DNA of 64,000 bases from Leptolyngbya sp. (GTDB lineage: Bacteria > Cyanobacteriota > Cyanobacteriia > Phormidesmidales > Phormidesmidaceae): contig QBLT01000003.1 of NCBI GenBank assembly GCA_003249105.1, forward strand, positions 1 to 64,000. The letters are read 5' to 3'. Shown piece by piece: positions 9,149 through 18,699 of this stretch. The notes beneath the pieces were generated by a model. It was not told where the DNA came from, did no database searches, and saw only the letters and a list, made by a program, of their open reading frames with translations. The stretch's first letter is position 1. The number at the start of each line of letters is the position of its first letter. The translations under genes and the position numbers were made by a program.

Positions 9149-9202
9149 CGCCGCACCCCAAAGGCTGAGCCGCTTCCGATAGAGGCAGTCCCAAGGTGTG
9201 AA

Positions 9203-9520
9203 CTAGCGCTCAACCTGGGTTTGGGCCGCTTTTAGAATGCTGTCGAGCAGGCCAGGAAACGCTGCTTCTAAATCGTCGCGGCGCAGAGAATTCATGTGCT
9301 GGGTGCCCTGTTTGCGGCAGTGCAGCACCCCGGCCTCGCGCAAAATTTTAAAGTGGTGGGAGAGGGTTGACTTGGCCACTCCTAAATCTAAATCAGAGCA
9401 GCACAGCTCGTCATTGCTGGCCAGGCGCTGCACAATTTCGAGACGTACGGGGTCACCGAGAGCGTACAGAACCCCTTCGAGAGCGATGTCTTGGCAGTTG
9501 GGATGGTGAATGGGTCGCAT
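9203..9520 (-). CDS. rexT: ArsR/SmtB family regulator, RexT-like
   Basis: Winged HTH (VAKSTLSHHFKILREAGVL); vicinal Cys40-Cys41 (ELCCSDL); divergent from a thioredoxin gene. Confidence 0.7.
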   Translation of the reverse strand: MRPIHHPNCQDIALEGVLYALGDPVRLEIVQRLASNDELCCSDLDLGVAKSTLSHHFKILREAGVLHCRKQGTQHMNSLRRDDLEAAFPGLLDSILKAAQTQVER

Positions 9521-9558
9521 AGTTGCATTATGCCACGGCAGACGCTATAGTTTGTTTG

Positions 9559-9573
9559 TTCGAAGTTTTCGAA
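9559..9573. promoter_or_regulatory. Candidate ArsR-family operator TTCGAAgttTTCGAA in the divergent intergenic region
   Basis: Inverted repeat between the regulator and thioredoxin starts. Confidence 0.5.
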
Positions 9574-9606
9574 TAATTGAAATTCGCCAGTCGGCGGAGG
9601 TGTCCA

Positions 9607-9933
9607 ATGTCCGCAGTTGTCAGCATTACCCAAGATACGTTTCAAGCCGAAGTGCTGAAAAGTGACGTGCCAGTGCTCGTTGACTTTTGGGCTCCGTGGT
9701 GTGGCCCCTGTCGGATGGTGGCAGGCGTGGTCGATGAGGTAGCCCAGCAATACGAAGGGCAGCTCAAAGTGGTTAAGGTCAACACCGACGAGCAGCCCGG
9801 CATTGCCTCCCACTACGGCATTCGCAGCATTCCCACACTCATGGTGTTTATGGGCGGCGAAAAAATGGAGCAGGTAGTCGGGGCTGTGTCTAAAACCACC
9901 CTCACTAAAGCCGTCGAGCCATTCCTGAGCTAA
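9607..9933 (+). CDS. Thioredoxin
   Basis: [10 protein letters not shown] active site; start [12 protein letters not shown]. Confidence 0.95.
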   Translation: MSAVVSITQDTFQAEVLKSDVPVLVDFWAPWCGPCRMVAGVVDEVAQQYEGQLKVVKVNTDEQPGIASHYGIRSIPTLMVFMGGEKMEQVVGAVSKTTLTKAVEPFLS

Positions 9934-10164
9934 CCAGTCACAGCCGCTCGTAGAGGCAAACAACCGTTTGCCCTTACCCAACCCATGTCGTTACTAGACA
10001 TCCCTTAGTCTTGATGCAATAAGGGCGATCGCCAGCCTGAACCTGGGGCGTCGTTAGGCCATTGCCCGTTTAGGCTTCGTTCCCCGCTAGGGCGCCATTT
10101 GCCCCTACACGCCCATAGGATTCCGCAGAATTCTTTAACGCTAACCATCCTAAAGGAGATCTCC

Positions 10165-11259
10165 ATGTCCACTGAAAAGAATCTGTTCACCCCGATCAAG
10201 CTCGGTGCCTACGAACTGCCCAACCGCATTGTGATGGCTCCGCTCACCCGCAATCGTGCTGGAGAGGGCAATGTGCCTCAGGAATTAAATGTGACCTACT
10301 ACGAGCAGCGAGCTTCCGCCGGGCTGATCATCACTGAGGCGAGTCAGGTCTCACCCCAGGGGCAGGGCTATCCTGCTACCCCCGGCATCCACAACGCCGA
10401 GCAGGTGGCCGGGTGGCAAAAGATTACTGAGGCCGTCCATGCCAAGGGCGGTCGGATCTTTTTGCAGCTGTGGCACGTTGGTCGCATTTCGCACCCGTCA
10501 CTACAGCCCGATGGGGCAACGCCCGTAGCTCCTAGCGCCATTCAGCCGAAGGGCGACGCCATGACCTACGAGGGTATGCAGCGCTTTGTTACGCCAAGAG
10601 CCCTAGAGCTAGATGAAATTCCTGGCATTGTCGATCAGTATCGCCAGGCTGCCAAGTATGCGCTGGAAGCTGGTTTTGACGGCGTGGAGGTGCACGGAGC
10701 CAACGGTTATCTGCTCGACCAGTTTTTGCGCGATGGCAGCAACCACCGCACCGATGCCTACGGCGGCCCGGTCGAAAACCGCGCCCGCCTGCTGCTGGAA
10801 GTGACCGAGGCTGTGGTGGGAGTGTTTGGAAGCCAGCGCGTCGGTGTGCGTCTATCCCCCAGCAGCACCTTTAACGACATGAGCGACTCTGACCCCAGAG
10901 CTACCTTTGGCTATGCCATTCAGGCGCTGAACCGGTTTGACCTGGCCTACCTGCATCTGTTGGAACCGAGCGAGGCCGACCTACGCTACGGCGGCATCCC
11001 CATCCCCACCAAAGAATTTCGGCCTCTGTACGACGGCCTGCTGATGGTGAACTGGGACTACGACCAGGCAGCGGGAAATGCGGCGATCGCCAGCGGCGAT
11101 GCCGACCTAGTTTCCTACGGCAAGCTGTTTATCGCCAACCCCGACCTGCCCGAGCGCTTTGCGAAAAATGCGCCGCTAAACGAGCCCAACCCCGACACCT
11201 TCTACGGCGGTGGGGAAGCAGGGTACATCGACTATCCCACCCTGGCTGAGGTCGCGTAG
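10165..11259 (+). CDS. Alkene reductase / Old Yellow Enzyme family (NADH:flavin oxidoreductase)
   Basis: MAPLTRNRA, QLWHVGRISHPS, FDGVEVHGANGYLLDQFLRDGSN. Confidence 0.93.
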   Translation: MSTEKNLFTPIKLGAYELPNRIVMAPLTRNRAGEGNVPQELNVTYYEQRASAGLIITEASQVSPQGQGYPATPGIHNAEQVAGWQKITEAVHAKGGRIFLQLWHVGRISHPSLQPDGATPVAPSAIQPKGDAMTYEGMQRFVTPRALELDEIPGIVDQYRQAAKYALEAGFDGVEVHGANGYLLDQFLRDGSNHRTDAYGGPVENRARLLLEVTEAVVGVFGSQRVGVRLSPSSTFNDMSDSDPRATFGYAIQALNRFDLAYLHLLEPSEADLRYGGIPIPTKEFRPLYDGLLMVNWDYDQAAGNAAIASGDADLVSYGKLFIANPDLPERFAKNAPLNEPNPDTFYGGGEAGYIDYPTLAEVA

Positions 11260-11428
11260 GGCGTCAGCCAACCTGTGCTGGCTACATACAGTTTTTTCTA
11301 AGCTAGTCTCCCTCCGGTGAGCTAGATCGTTAACCCGATCTGGCTCACTTTTGTGTTGAGCAACAAATGGTTCAACACCTGCGTCTTTCGGTGTAGTTTG
11401 CAAGTCACTATAACCAGGAAGCGCAATA

Positions 11429-11992
11429 ATGAGAGCCGCAAAGATTCTTTTGGCGGGGGTAATTGGCCTGTCTAGCACAGCTGCTCTGATCACCCCCAGC
11501 CGGGCCGATGAGTTTACCTGTCGGGGCAATCTGGGCAACACCACTGTCGATAACCTACGGGTACCTGAAAATGCGATCTGCACCCTCAACGGCACCCGTG
11601 TCGAAGGCAACATCACGGTGGAATCCGGGGCGGTGTTGATTGCTCGCGGCGTGCGCGTTGAGGGCAATATTCAGGCTGAAAATGCCGCTCAGGTGACGGT
11701 GACCACCCGCTCGGTGGTCGATGGAGATATTCAGATCAAACGGTCAGGCGGCGCGATGGTGGCTGACACCCGCATTGGGGGCGACCTGCAATTGGAGGAA
11801 AATGTGCGATCGCTGCTCAGCCAGGGCAACACCATCGGCGGCAACCTGCAAGCCTTCAAAAACGAGGGCGGCCTGCGCGTTTCCAGCAATCGCATCGACG
11901 GCAACTTGCAGTGCAAGGAAAACCGCCCCATCCCCAGCGGCAATGGCAACATGGTGCGGGGCAACAAAGAGGATCAGTGTGCTCGGTTCTAA
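11429..11992 (+). CDS. Exported hypothetical protein with a repetitive beta-solenoid-like pattern
   Basis: Signal peptide; repeated VEGNI/VDGDI/IGGDL/IGGNL motifs. Confidence 0.7.
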   Translation: MRAAKILLAGVIGLSSTAALITPSRADEFTCRGNLGNTTVDNLRVPENAICTLNGTRVEGNITVESGAVLIARGVRVEGNIQAENAAQVTVTTRSVVDGDIQIKRSGGAMVADTRIGGDLQLEENVRSLLSQGNTIGGNLQAFKNEGGLRVSSNRIDGNLQCKENRPIPSGNGNMVRGNKEDQCARF

Positions 11993-12004
11993 AGGATGCG
12001 TTCT

Positions 12005-12778
12005 CTAAAACCCTTGGGCAATGGGCGACGTAGCCAATCCCCCAAAGCGGCGCTGGCGGCTTTGGTACCAGTGCAATGCTTGGTGAAAGGCGGCGCGATC
12101 GAACTCAGGCCACAGCAGATCGGTAAAGTACAGCTCGGTATAGGCCAGCTGCCAGGGCAAAAAGTTGCTCAGCCGCTGTTCACCGCTGGTACGAATCAGC
12201 AAGTCGGGGTCGGGCTGTGGGTAGGTCAGCAGGGCGCGGCCCAGAGATTCCTCATTCACCTGCTCTAGGGATAGCGCACCGCAGGCGACCTGCTGGGCAA
12301 TGTGGCGCGTGGCCATCACGAGCTCTTGCCGTCCGCCGTAATTCACTGCTACGTTAAATTGCACTCGCTGATTGTCGTGGGTTAGGGTCATGGCCTCTGT
12401 CATCAGTTCTCTCAGCCGCTCCGGCAGCGGCGATAGATCCCCTAAAAACTGAATTCGTACGCCCTCTCGCTGCATTTCGGCCAGTTCGCGGCGCAGCAGC
12501 CGATCAAACAACCGCATCAGAAAATTTACTTCCTCCATCGGTCGCTGCCAGTTCTCGGTGGAGAAAGCGTAGACCGTCAGCGCCCCGATGCCCCAGTCTT
12601 TGCAGCAGCGCAGCAGGTCTTTTACCGTTTTGGCCCCCTGGCGGTGGCCCGCGATGCGCGGCATGCCCCGCTGGGTAGCCCAGCGACCGTTTCCATCCAT
12701 AATCATCGCCACGTGCTGGGGCAGCGCGTTGGCGTAGAGGTCTGCTGGCAGGGTTGAATAATTAATAGGTTGAATCAT
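12005..12778 (-). CDS. uppS: Isoprenyl transferase (undecaprenyl diphosphate synthase)
   Basis: HVAMIMDGNGRWATQRGMPRIAGHRQGAKT; NVAVNYGGRQEL; DPDLLIRTSGEQRLSNFLPWQLAYTELYF. Confidence 0.95.
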   Translation of the reverse strand: MIQPINYSTLPADLYANALPQHVAMIMDGNGRWATQRGMPRIAGHRQGAKTVKDLLRCCKDWGIGALTVYAFSTENWQRPMEEVNFLMRLFDRLLRRELAEMQREGVRIQFLGDLSPLPERLRELMTEAMTLTHDNQRVQFNVAVNYGGRQELVMATRHIAQQVACGALSLEQVNEESLGRALLTYPQPDPDLLIRTSGEQRLSNFLPWQLAYTELYFTDLLWPEFDRAAFHQALHWYQSRQRRFGGLATSPIAQGF

Positions 12779-12807
12779 GGATTTAAATTCCTTAAAAGCG
12801 TAGGTAT

Positions 12808-13779
12808 CTACCCATGGGCAGGGTGGGGGCCGAATAATTCTGTTAGATAAGCTGGTGTCAGCGATCGCTCCCACTGCCACAGCACCCGCATCACCTGGTC
12901 AAAGGCATAGAGAAAAGTGAGCCGGTGGCTGAGGCTCCACTGCTCCCAGGCGAGTTCTGCCGTCATGCGGCGCAGGGTGTGAATCAGGCTGCCCTGAAGC
13001 TGCGGCTGCCGCCACTTTTTCACCATCGCGTGGGTTAGCGTGCCCACCATCATTCCCAAACCGCTGTTGGGATAGGCCCAGCGACCAAACCCCCAGAACT
13101 TAGTCATGTGGTTGATCTCGTCGATGAGCAATTCTCCCAGTGCCGCCTGGAGCGGGCCGGTGGTGTAGGCCATCATCCACAGGTAGAGGCAGGCGGCTCC
13201 GTACTCGGTGGCGATGCGGTGCAGCCCGTGGCGGTAGAGATCGGTGCGGGGATTTTCGCGAGGGGTGTAGGGTCTGGCGCTGTGCGGAACGGGGTGAGGG
13301 CGTTCTCCAGAGAGCCGGTGGTAGAGCATGGTCAAGACGGGGGTGTGGCGCTTTTCTTCTCGCTCCCAAAGCCCCGGCCTGATCACTCCGGCAGTGTCCA
13401 CGGTGCCGCCGACAAACTCGGCCATTTGAGGATAGAAATGCTCTAGATATTGACGGCTGGCCTGGGTGTAGCCGCGAATCGGGGCTTCGGTGTTAATCGT
13501 GCCCAGCAGAATGGCGCAGAAGGTGTCGAGGGCAATGCCGTTGACCTGAGCGGGGGAAATAGCGGCCCAATTCACCGAATTCCATCGGCGGGGCTGGGGA
13601 TGTCGGAACTGGTGAGGCAGGTCGGCGAGGCGATCGCCCAGATGCTCCACGGTCACATACCGCTGGGTTAGTGCTTTAATTCGCCGCCGCGCCTGATTAA
13701 ACCCGATGGCAGGCGTCCAGACTCCCGCTAAATCTTTATCTACTGATATAGGGGATGCAAGCCCCACTGCGACAGTCAT
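12808..13779 (-). CDS. Ferritin-like diiron-site protein of unknown function
   Basis: Two ExxH motifs (EKRH, EINH), each preceded by a helical Glu (EAPIRGY, TEYGAACLY). Confidence 0.6.
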   Translation of the reverse strand: MTVAVGLASPISVDKDLAGVWTPAIGFNQARRRIKALTQRYVTVEHLGDRLADLPHQFRHPQPRRWNSVNWAAISPAQVNGIALDTFCAILLGTINTEAPIRGYTQASRQYLEHFYPQMAEFVGGTVDTAGVIRPGLWEREEKRHTPVLTMLYHRLSGERPHPVPHSARPYTPRENPRTDLYRHGLHRIATEYGAACLYLWMMAYTTGPLQAALGELLIDEINHMTKFWGFGRWAYPNSGLGMMVGTLTHAMVKKWRQPQLQGSLIHTLRRMTAELAWEQWSLSHRLTFLYAFDQVMRVLWQWERSLTPAYLTELFGPHPAHG

Positions 13780-13979
13780 ATTGAATACCCTATAAACGCT
13801 TTAGACTTATGTAGGTTTACCGTAGCTCTGCGATCGCCTAGAGTCAGTCGGCAACAGTCGGCCCTATCCCTCAATGCCTAAGTTGCTAAGAGCGGAAAAA
13901 GTCGGAATCCGCAACCTTAGGGATGTAGAGACCTTGTAATCTCGGCTAAGGTTGTGGCCGTAGGAGCACCGCACAGTTT

Positions 13980-16493
13980 ATGGCTTCAGATGCAGTAGAT
14001 CTGGCAGACCGGCTTGTCTTCACCGTCACCGGACGGCATCTGAACGATTTGCAGCGCACTATCTTGCGCCAGGTGTGGCAGGGCCAAAAGTATCTCGACA
14101 TTGCCAATACCGCCGGATATACCGAGGGCCACATCAAAGACGTGGCCTATCAAATGTGGCGGCTGCTGTCGCGGGTGACCGGCGAGAAAGTGACGAAATC
14201 CACCCTGAAGTCGGCTCTGAAGCGATCGCTGCTCAAGATGGGCATCGATGTGTCTGGAGCTAGCGCTGCCCTTGGCTTTGCAGATTCGGCAGGACAGCGA
14301 GAGGCGTTGCCTTTGGTCTCCCAATCTCCTCAAACTTTGGGGCATCTAGAGTCCCAGCTCGTCCCTTATGGCAGCACACAGTCTGCGCCTACAACCCTAA
14401 CAAATCCTAATTTTGTCGGGCGACAAGAGGCGATCGCCCACCTCAATACCCTGATCGCTCAAGGCCATCGCACCATCCTCATCCAGGGCGAAGGCGGCCT
14501 CGGCAAAACCACCCTGGCCCAGCACTTCATTTCTGAGCAGTCAGTAGATCTGACCCTAGAGCTACTGATGGCCAAAGATCCCGCCGACATTACTCCAGTG
14601 GAATGGGTGGTAGAAGAATGGCTACGGCAGGATTTTGGCGTTGAGCCAGGGCGTGAGTTTGGCGTCACCCTCGATCGCCTGCGCCGCCACCTGCGCCAGC
14701 AACGAGTTGCTGTACTCATCGACAACTTAGAACCCGCGCTGGATGCCCAGGGCCAGTTCATTGCGCCCCATCGCCGCTATAGCGAACTGCTCAGGGTTTT
14801 AGCCGACAGTCGAGGGCAAACGCTGACCCTGATGACGAGCCGCGATCGCCTCTGCGAACCCGGCATTCCCATCACCCACTATCGTCTTCCTGGCTTAGAA
14901 CTCCCTGCTTGGGCCACCTACTTCGCCCACCGAGGCATCCCCAACAATCGGGATGTGTTGGCCGCCATGCACAGCGCCTACGGCGGCAACGCCAAGGCAA
15001 TGGAAATTCTCGCCGGGGCCGTGCAGGCCGACTTTGAGGGCAGCCTCGCCCTCTACTGGCAGGCCCACAGTCAAGACCTGCTCGGTCAGGTAGATCTCAA
15101 AAACCTGGTAGAAAGCCAGATCCACCGCCTGCGCGATCTCGACCCCGATGCCCATCGCCTGTTCTGCCGTCTGGGCGTCTACCGATACCAAGACGTGCCG
15201 ACTATTTATTGGGAATCGGTGCAGTGCCTCATGGCCGACATTCCCGCTCAGCGCCACCAGGCGGTTGTCACCTCCCTGCGCAATCGCTCGCTGCTGGAGT
15301 GCCGTCAGGGGCGCTACTGGCTGCATCCCGTGGTGCGCGCAGGAGCCTTGGCTCAGCTCAACGCCCATGCAAAAGATTCTACTGAGTGGGAATCGGCCCA
15401 CCGCGCCGCCGCCCGCTGCTGGAGCGATCGCATCCAGCGCATCTGCACCCTCGACGATGCCATTCAAGCTCTGGAAGCTTACTATCACTACGTTGCGATT
15501 GGCGACTACGGCGCGGCGGCGCGGGTCATTCTCCACAGCCGCGACAACCAGTGGCAGCAGTTTTTGCCCCTGGGCAGCACTCTCTACCGCATGGGCCTGG
15601 TGCAGCCGGTCACCGATGCGATCACCGCCATCATCGACCACATTCCCACCGAGAATGCCGATGCCAGCGAGCTATCGAACATCCTGGGCGATCTGTATTG
15701 GATTCAGGGTCGGTTGGAGAAGGCGATCGCCTGTCAGCAGAACGCGATCGCGATCGCCCAAACCTGCCTGCACACTGAGGCTCCCGACCCCGCTACTCAC
15801 CGCTGGTACTACCTCACCATGCTGGTGGTCGATTCTCAACTTAGCCTCGGTCTATATCATCTGGATTTGTGGAATCTTGAGGCCGCTGCCACCTGGTTTA
15901 GCCAGGTGATCGCCACCGCGACCGGCACCCGCCACCAACCCTGGGCCGACAAAGCCACCACCTGTCTAGCTCTGGTGCGCTCCTACCAGGGCGAGAAAGA
16001 ATCGGCAAAAAACCGGGCCAACTCCGTAATCGAACAAGTCCGAGGTCGGGGCCAAAGCGGTCGTCATGCCTTCTTTGTTCAACTTTTAGGCCACACCTAT
16101 CTCAACCTGAGCGATCTCGATACGGCTGAATCTCTTTTTGAGGAAGCCATTCAGGCGGCGGAGGCAGGGCACTACCTGCAAATTAAAGCCAATGCGTTGG
16201 TGGGCTTGGGGCGACTGAAGGGGCAGCGGGGGGATCTGAAAGAGGCGGTAGAGGATTGTCGGAATGCGATCGCCCTGCTGGATGAAGTGGGTGCCCACGG
16301 CGACCGAGCAGCAGCCCATCTGCAATGCGCGCTCACCTTGGCCGACCTGCCCATGTACAAAAGTGAAGCCCAGCTCCACTTTTGTAACGCTCTAGAATTA
16401 TTTGAATCAATCCCAGCTCCCCACCAGGTTGCCAGAGCCAAACAGGCTTGGGTGGAGCGTTTGGGCCAAAACGAAAGCCCGGTAGCAAATTAA
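13980..16493 (+). CDS. STAND NTPase (NB-ARC-like) with N-terminal vMAP-type HTH domain and C-terminal TPR-like repeats
   Basis: N-terminus LNDLQRTILRQVWQGQKYLDIANTAGYTEGHIKDVAYQMWRLLS; Walker A GEGGLGKTT; Walker B VLIDNLEPALD; TPR-like C-terminus. Confidence 0.85.
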   Translation: MASDAVDLADRLVFTVTGRHLNDLQRTILRQVWQGQKYLDIANTAGYTEGHIKDVAYQMWRLLSRVTGEKVTKSTLKSALKRSLLKMGIDVSGASAALGFADSAGQREALPLVSQSPQTLGHLESQLVPYGSTQSAPTTLTNPNFVGRQEAIAHLNTLIAQGHRTILIQGEGGLGKTTLAQHFISEQSVDLTLELLMAKDPADITPVEWVVEEWLRQDFGVEPGREFGVTLDRLRRHLRQQRVAVLIDNLEPALDAQGQFIAPHRRYSELLRVLADSRGQTLTLMTSRDRLCEPGIPITHYRLPGLELPAWATYFAHRGIPNNRDVLAAMHSAYGGNAKAMEILAGAVQADFEGSLALYWQAHSQDLLGQVDLKNLVESQIHRLRDLDPDAHRLFCRLGVYRYQDVPTIYWESVQCLMADIPAQRHQAVVTSLRNRSLLECRQGRYWLHPVVRAGALAQLNAHAKDSTEWESAHRAAARCWSDRIQRICTLDDAIQALEAYYHYVAIGDYGAAARVILHSRDNQWQQFLPLGSTLYRMGLVQPVTDAITAIIDHIPTENADASELSNILGDLYWIQGRLEKAIACQQNAIAIAQTCLHTEAPDPATHRWYYLTMLVVDSQLSLGLYHLDLWNLEAAATWFSQVIATATGTRHQPWADKATTCLALVRSYQGEKESAKNRANSVIEQVRGRGQSGRHAFFVQLLGHTYLNLSDLDTAESLFEEAIQAAEAGHYLQIKANALVGLGRLKGQRGDLKEAVEDCRNAIALLDEVGAHGDRAAAHLQCALTLADLPMYKSEAQLHFCNALELFESIPAPHQVARAKQAWVERLGQNESPVAN

Positions 16494-16551
16494 GTAAACC
16501 ATTCGATGGGCAATGGCCGACCCATCTTAGGAGGGTATTTACCCCAGGCTG

Positions 16552-16580
16552 TTTACAATTTGAAACATTTTCGTTAATGT
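16552..16580 (+). promoter_or_regulatory. psbA promoter: -35 TTTACA, 17-bp spacer, -10 TAATGT
   Basis: Sigma70-type hexamers about 70 bp upstream of the psbA start. Confidence 0.6.
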
Positions 16581-16600
16581 AATGACATATATACCTCGCT

Positions 16601-16614
16601 GGTCCCTTGGGACC
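16601..16614 (+). promoter_or_regulatory. Short inverted repeat GGTCCC-TT-GGGACC in the psbA 5' UTR
   Basis: Direct reading; lies between the predicted promoter and the ATG. Confidence 0.5.
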
Positions 16615-16649
16615 GGCACAAAGCAAACCTAACTGCACTTATTTCAATC

Positions 16650-17711
16650 ATGACTACGACTCTTCAAAGACAACAATCTGCCTCCCTGTGGGAGCAGTTT
16701 TGCCAGTGGGTGACCAGCACCGAGAACCGCCTGTATGTGGGCTGGTTCGGCGTACTGATGATCCCCACCTTGCTTGCTGCCACCACCTGCTTCGTCGTCG
16801 CCTTCATCGCGGCCCCTCCCGTCGACATCGACGGCATCCGTGAGCCCGTCGCTGGCTCCCTGATGTACGGCAACAACATCATCTCTGGTGCGGTTGTGCC
16901 TTCTTCCAACGCTATCGGCCTGCACTTCTATCCCATCTGGGAAGCCGCTTCCCTCGATGAGTGGCTGTACAACGGTGGCCCTTACCAGTTGGTGATCTTC
17001 CACTTCCTGATCGGCGTCTTCTGCTACATGGGTCGTGAGTGGGAACTGAGCTACCGCCTGGGCATGCGCCCCTGGATCTGCGTCGCTTACTCGGCTCCTG
17101 TGGCTGCTGCGACCGCTGTGTTCCTGATTTACCCCCTGGGTCAAGGCTCCTTCTCGGACGGCATGCCCCTGGGTATCTCTGGTACCTTCAACTTCATGCT
17201 GGTGTTCCAGGCTGAGCACAACATTCTGATGCACCCCTTCCACATGCTGGGTGTGGCCGGTGTGTTCGGCGGTTCGCTGTTCTCCGCCATGCACGGTTCT
17301 CTCGTTACCAGTTCTCTGGTGCGTGAGACCACCGAGAGTGAGTCTCAGAACTACGGCTACAAGTTTGGCCAAGAAGAAGAGACCTACAACATCGTTGCGG
17401 CCCACGGCTACTTCGGTCGGTTGATCTTCCAATACGCCAGCTTCAACAACAGCCGCAGCCTGCACTTCTTCTTGGGTGCGTGGCCTGTGATTGGCATCTG
17501 GTTTACCTCCCTGGGCATCAGCACCATGGCGTTCAACCTGAACGGGTTCAACTTCAACCAGTCGATCCTTGACTCTCAGGGTCGTGTGATTGGCACCTGG
17601 GCGGATGTGATCAACCGGGCCAACCTGGGTATGGAAGTGATGCACGAGCGCAATGCTCACAACTTCCCCCTCGACCTGGCTACGGCTGAGGCACCTGAAA
17701 TCATCGGCTAG
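16650..17711 (+). CDS. psbA: Photosystem II D1 protein (Glu130, high-light type; 353 aa)
   Basis: Full D1 sequence with Y161, D170, E189, H198, H215, S264, H332, A344 in canonical positions. Confidence 0.99.
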   Translation: MTTTLQRQQSASLWEQFCQWVTSTENRLYVGWFGVLMIPTLLAATTCFVVAFIAAPPVDIDGIREPVAGSLMYGNNIISGAVVPSSNAIGLHFYPIWEAASLDEWLYNGGPYQLVIFHFLIGVFCYMGREWELSYRLGMRPWICVAYSAPVAAATAVFLIYPLGQGSFSDGMPLGISGTFNFMLVFQAEHNILMHPFHMLGVAGVFGGSLFSAMHGSLVTSSLVRETTESESQNYGYKFGQEEETYNIVAAHGYFGRLIFQYASFNNSRSLHFFLGAWPVIGIWFTSLGISTMAFNLNGFNFNQSILDSQGRVIGTWADVINRANLGMEVMHERNAHNFPLDLATAEAPEIIG

Positions 17712-17744
17712 TCTTGAGTGACTACTCCATTGATTGATTAGGCT

Positions 17745-17775
17745 AAAGAGCGCTCCCCTCGGGGAGCGCTCTTTT
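17745..17775 (+). terminator. Rho-independent terminator of psbA
   Basis: AAAGAGCGCTCCCC-TC-GGGGAGCGCTCTTT followed by T-rich sequence. Confidence 0.92.
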
Positions 17776-17904
17776 ATTTTGGGGTTGACTTTCTCCCCAG
17801 CGGTTGAGCCCCGCTCAATTTGTTTTAGCGAAAGCTTGGAATTTTCACGCTGCGATCGCAGGTTGCTTTACACTTTAGGGCTGTCGTTATTGAGAACCAC
17901 CCCC

Positions 17905-18294
17905 ATGCTGGAGTTTATGACCCTGCCCAATAACCTGCTGCCACCGGTAGCTCCTTACTCCCACGCGGTGCGGGCGGGAGACTTTTTGTTTGTCACCGGG
18001 CAGCTAGCAGAAGACCCGGCCACAGGCGAGGTCGTCAAAGGCCCGATTGAAGAGCAGACCCGGCGGGTGATGGATAATCTGGCCCTAGTGCTCGACCACG
18101 CAGGCAGCGGTTTTAACAAGGTAGTCATGGCCAGGGTATTTGTCACCGACTTTCGCTATTACGAAACCGTAAATGCTATTTACCAGTCTTACTTTGGCGA
18201 TGCTCCCCAGCCCAGCCGCACGACTGTAGGGGTCACGGCTTTGGCAGGTTATGGAGATGTGGAGATTGATCTGATTGCCTATTGTGGGGAGTGA
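17905..18294 (+). CDS. RidA family protein (reactive intermediate/imine deaminase)
   Basis: PYSHAVRAGDFLFVTGQLAEDPATGEVV…VVMARVFVTDF…PSRTTVGVTAL. Confidence 0.93.
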   Translation: MLEFMTLPNNLLPPVAPYSHAVRAGDFLFVTGQLAEDPATGEVVKGPIEEQTRRVMDNLALVLDHAGSGFNKVVMARVFVTDFRYYETVNAIYQSYFGDAPQPSRTTVGVTALAGYGDVEIDLIAYCGE

Positions 18295-18345
18295 GTTAGT
18301 GGGTGGATGGGGAGTGGTTCTCTGGAAAATCTCCATCCACAAGTT

Positions 18346-18699
18346 TCACACAAAGCCAAACATAGAGACAAAGCATGCCCCGTTAACCAGGGCAGTTAGC
18401 ACGGCGGTAATGATCACCCCCTTAGCCATGGCGGTGTGCCCTCGCCGCCGAAGGGTAATCACCAACGGAATTACGTAGAGCAGCTGCCAGAATAAGAATC
18501 CCGCTGCCCCGATTACCCAAGGAACAGCAAAGGCATAGTCACCAACGCCAGCTACGGCCAACAACAAACCTAAAAGGAATATCAGTGCCCCTGCTACGGC
18601 ATGGCAGCCCAGCAGCAGCAGCATGCCCTTAACAATCTCCAAAATTTCGTTTTGGGGCGTAGGGGCGTTTTGGGGTGTGGGATCGGTGGGGTTGGTCAT
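18346..18699 (-). CDS. Small membrane protein, hypothetical
   Basis: 117 aa with hydrophobic segments; overlaps the radical SAM stop by 4 bp. Confidence 0.7.
   Translation of the reverse strand: MTNPTDPTPQNAPTPQNEILEIVKGMLLLLGCHAVAGALIFLLGLLLAVAGVGDYAFAVPWVIGAAGFLFWQLLYVIPLVITLRRRGHTAMAKGVIITAVLTALVNGACFVSMFGFV

Noticed and set aside
14895-15641. 248-aa ORF antisense to the STAND gene
   Set aside because: Antisense shadow ORF; the sense gene has clear Walker motifs.
16644-17660. Long 338-aa ORF antisense to psbA
   Set aside because: Shadow of the highly biased psbA codon usage; composition (His/Val/Gly/Gln-rich) lacks any domain pattern.
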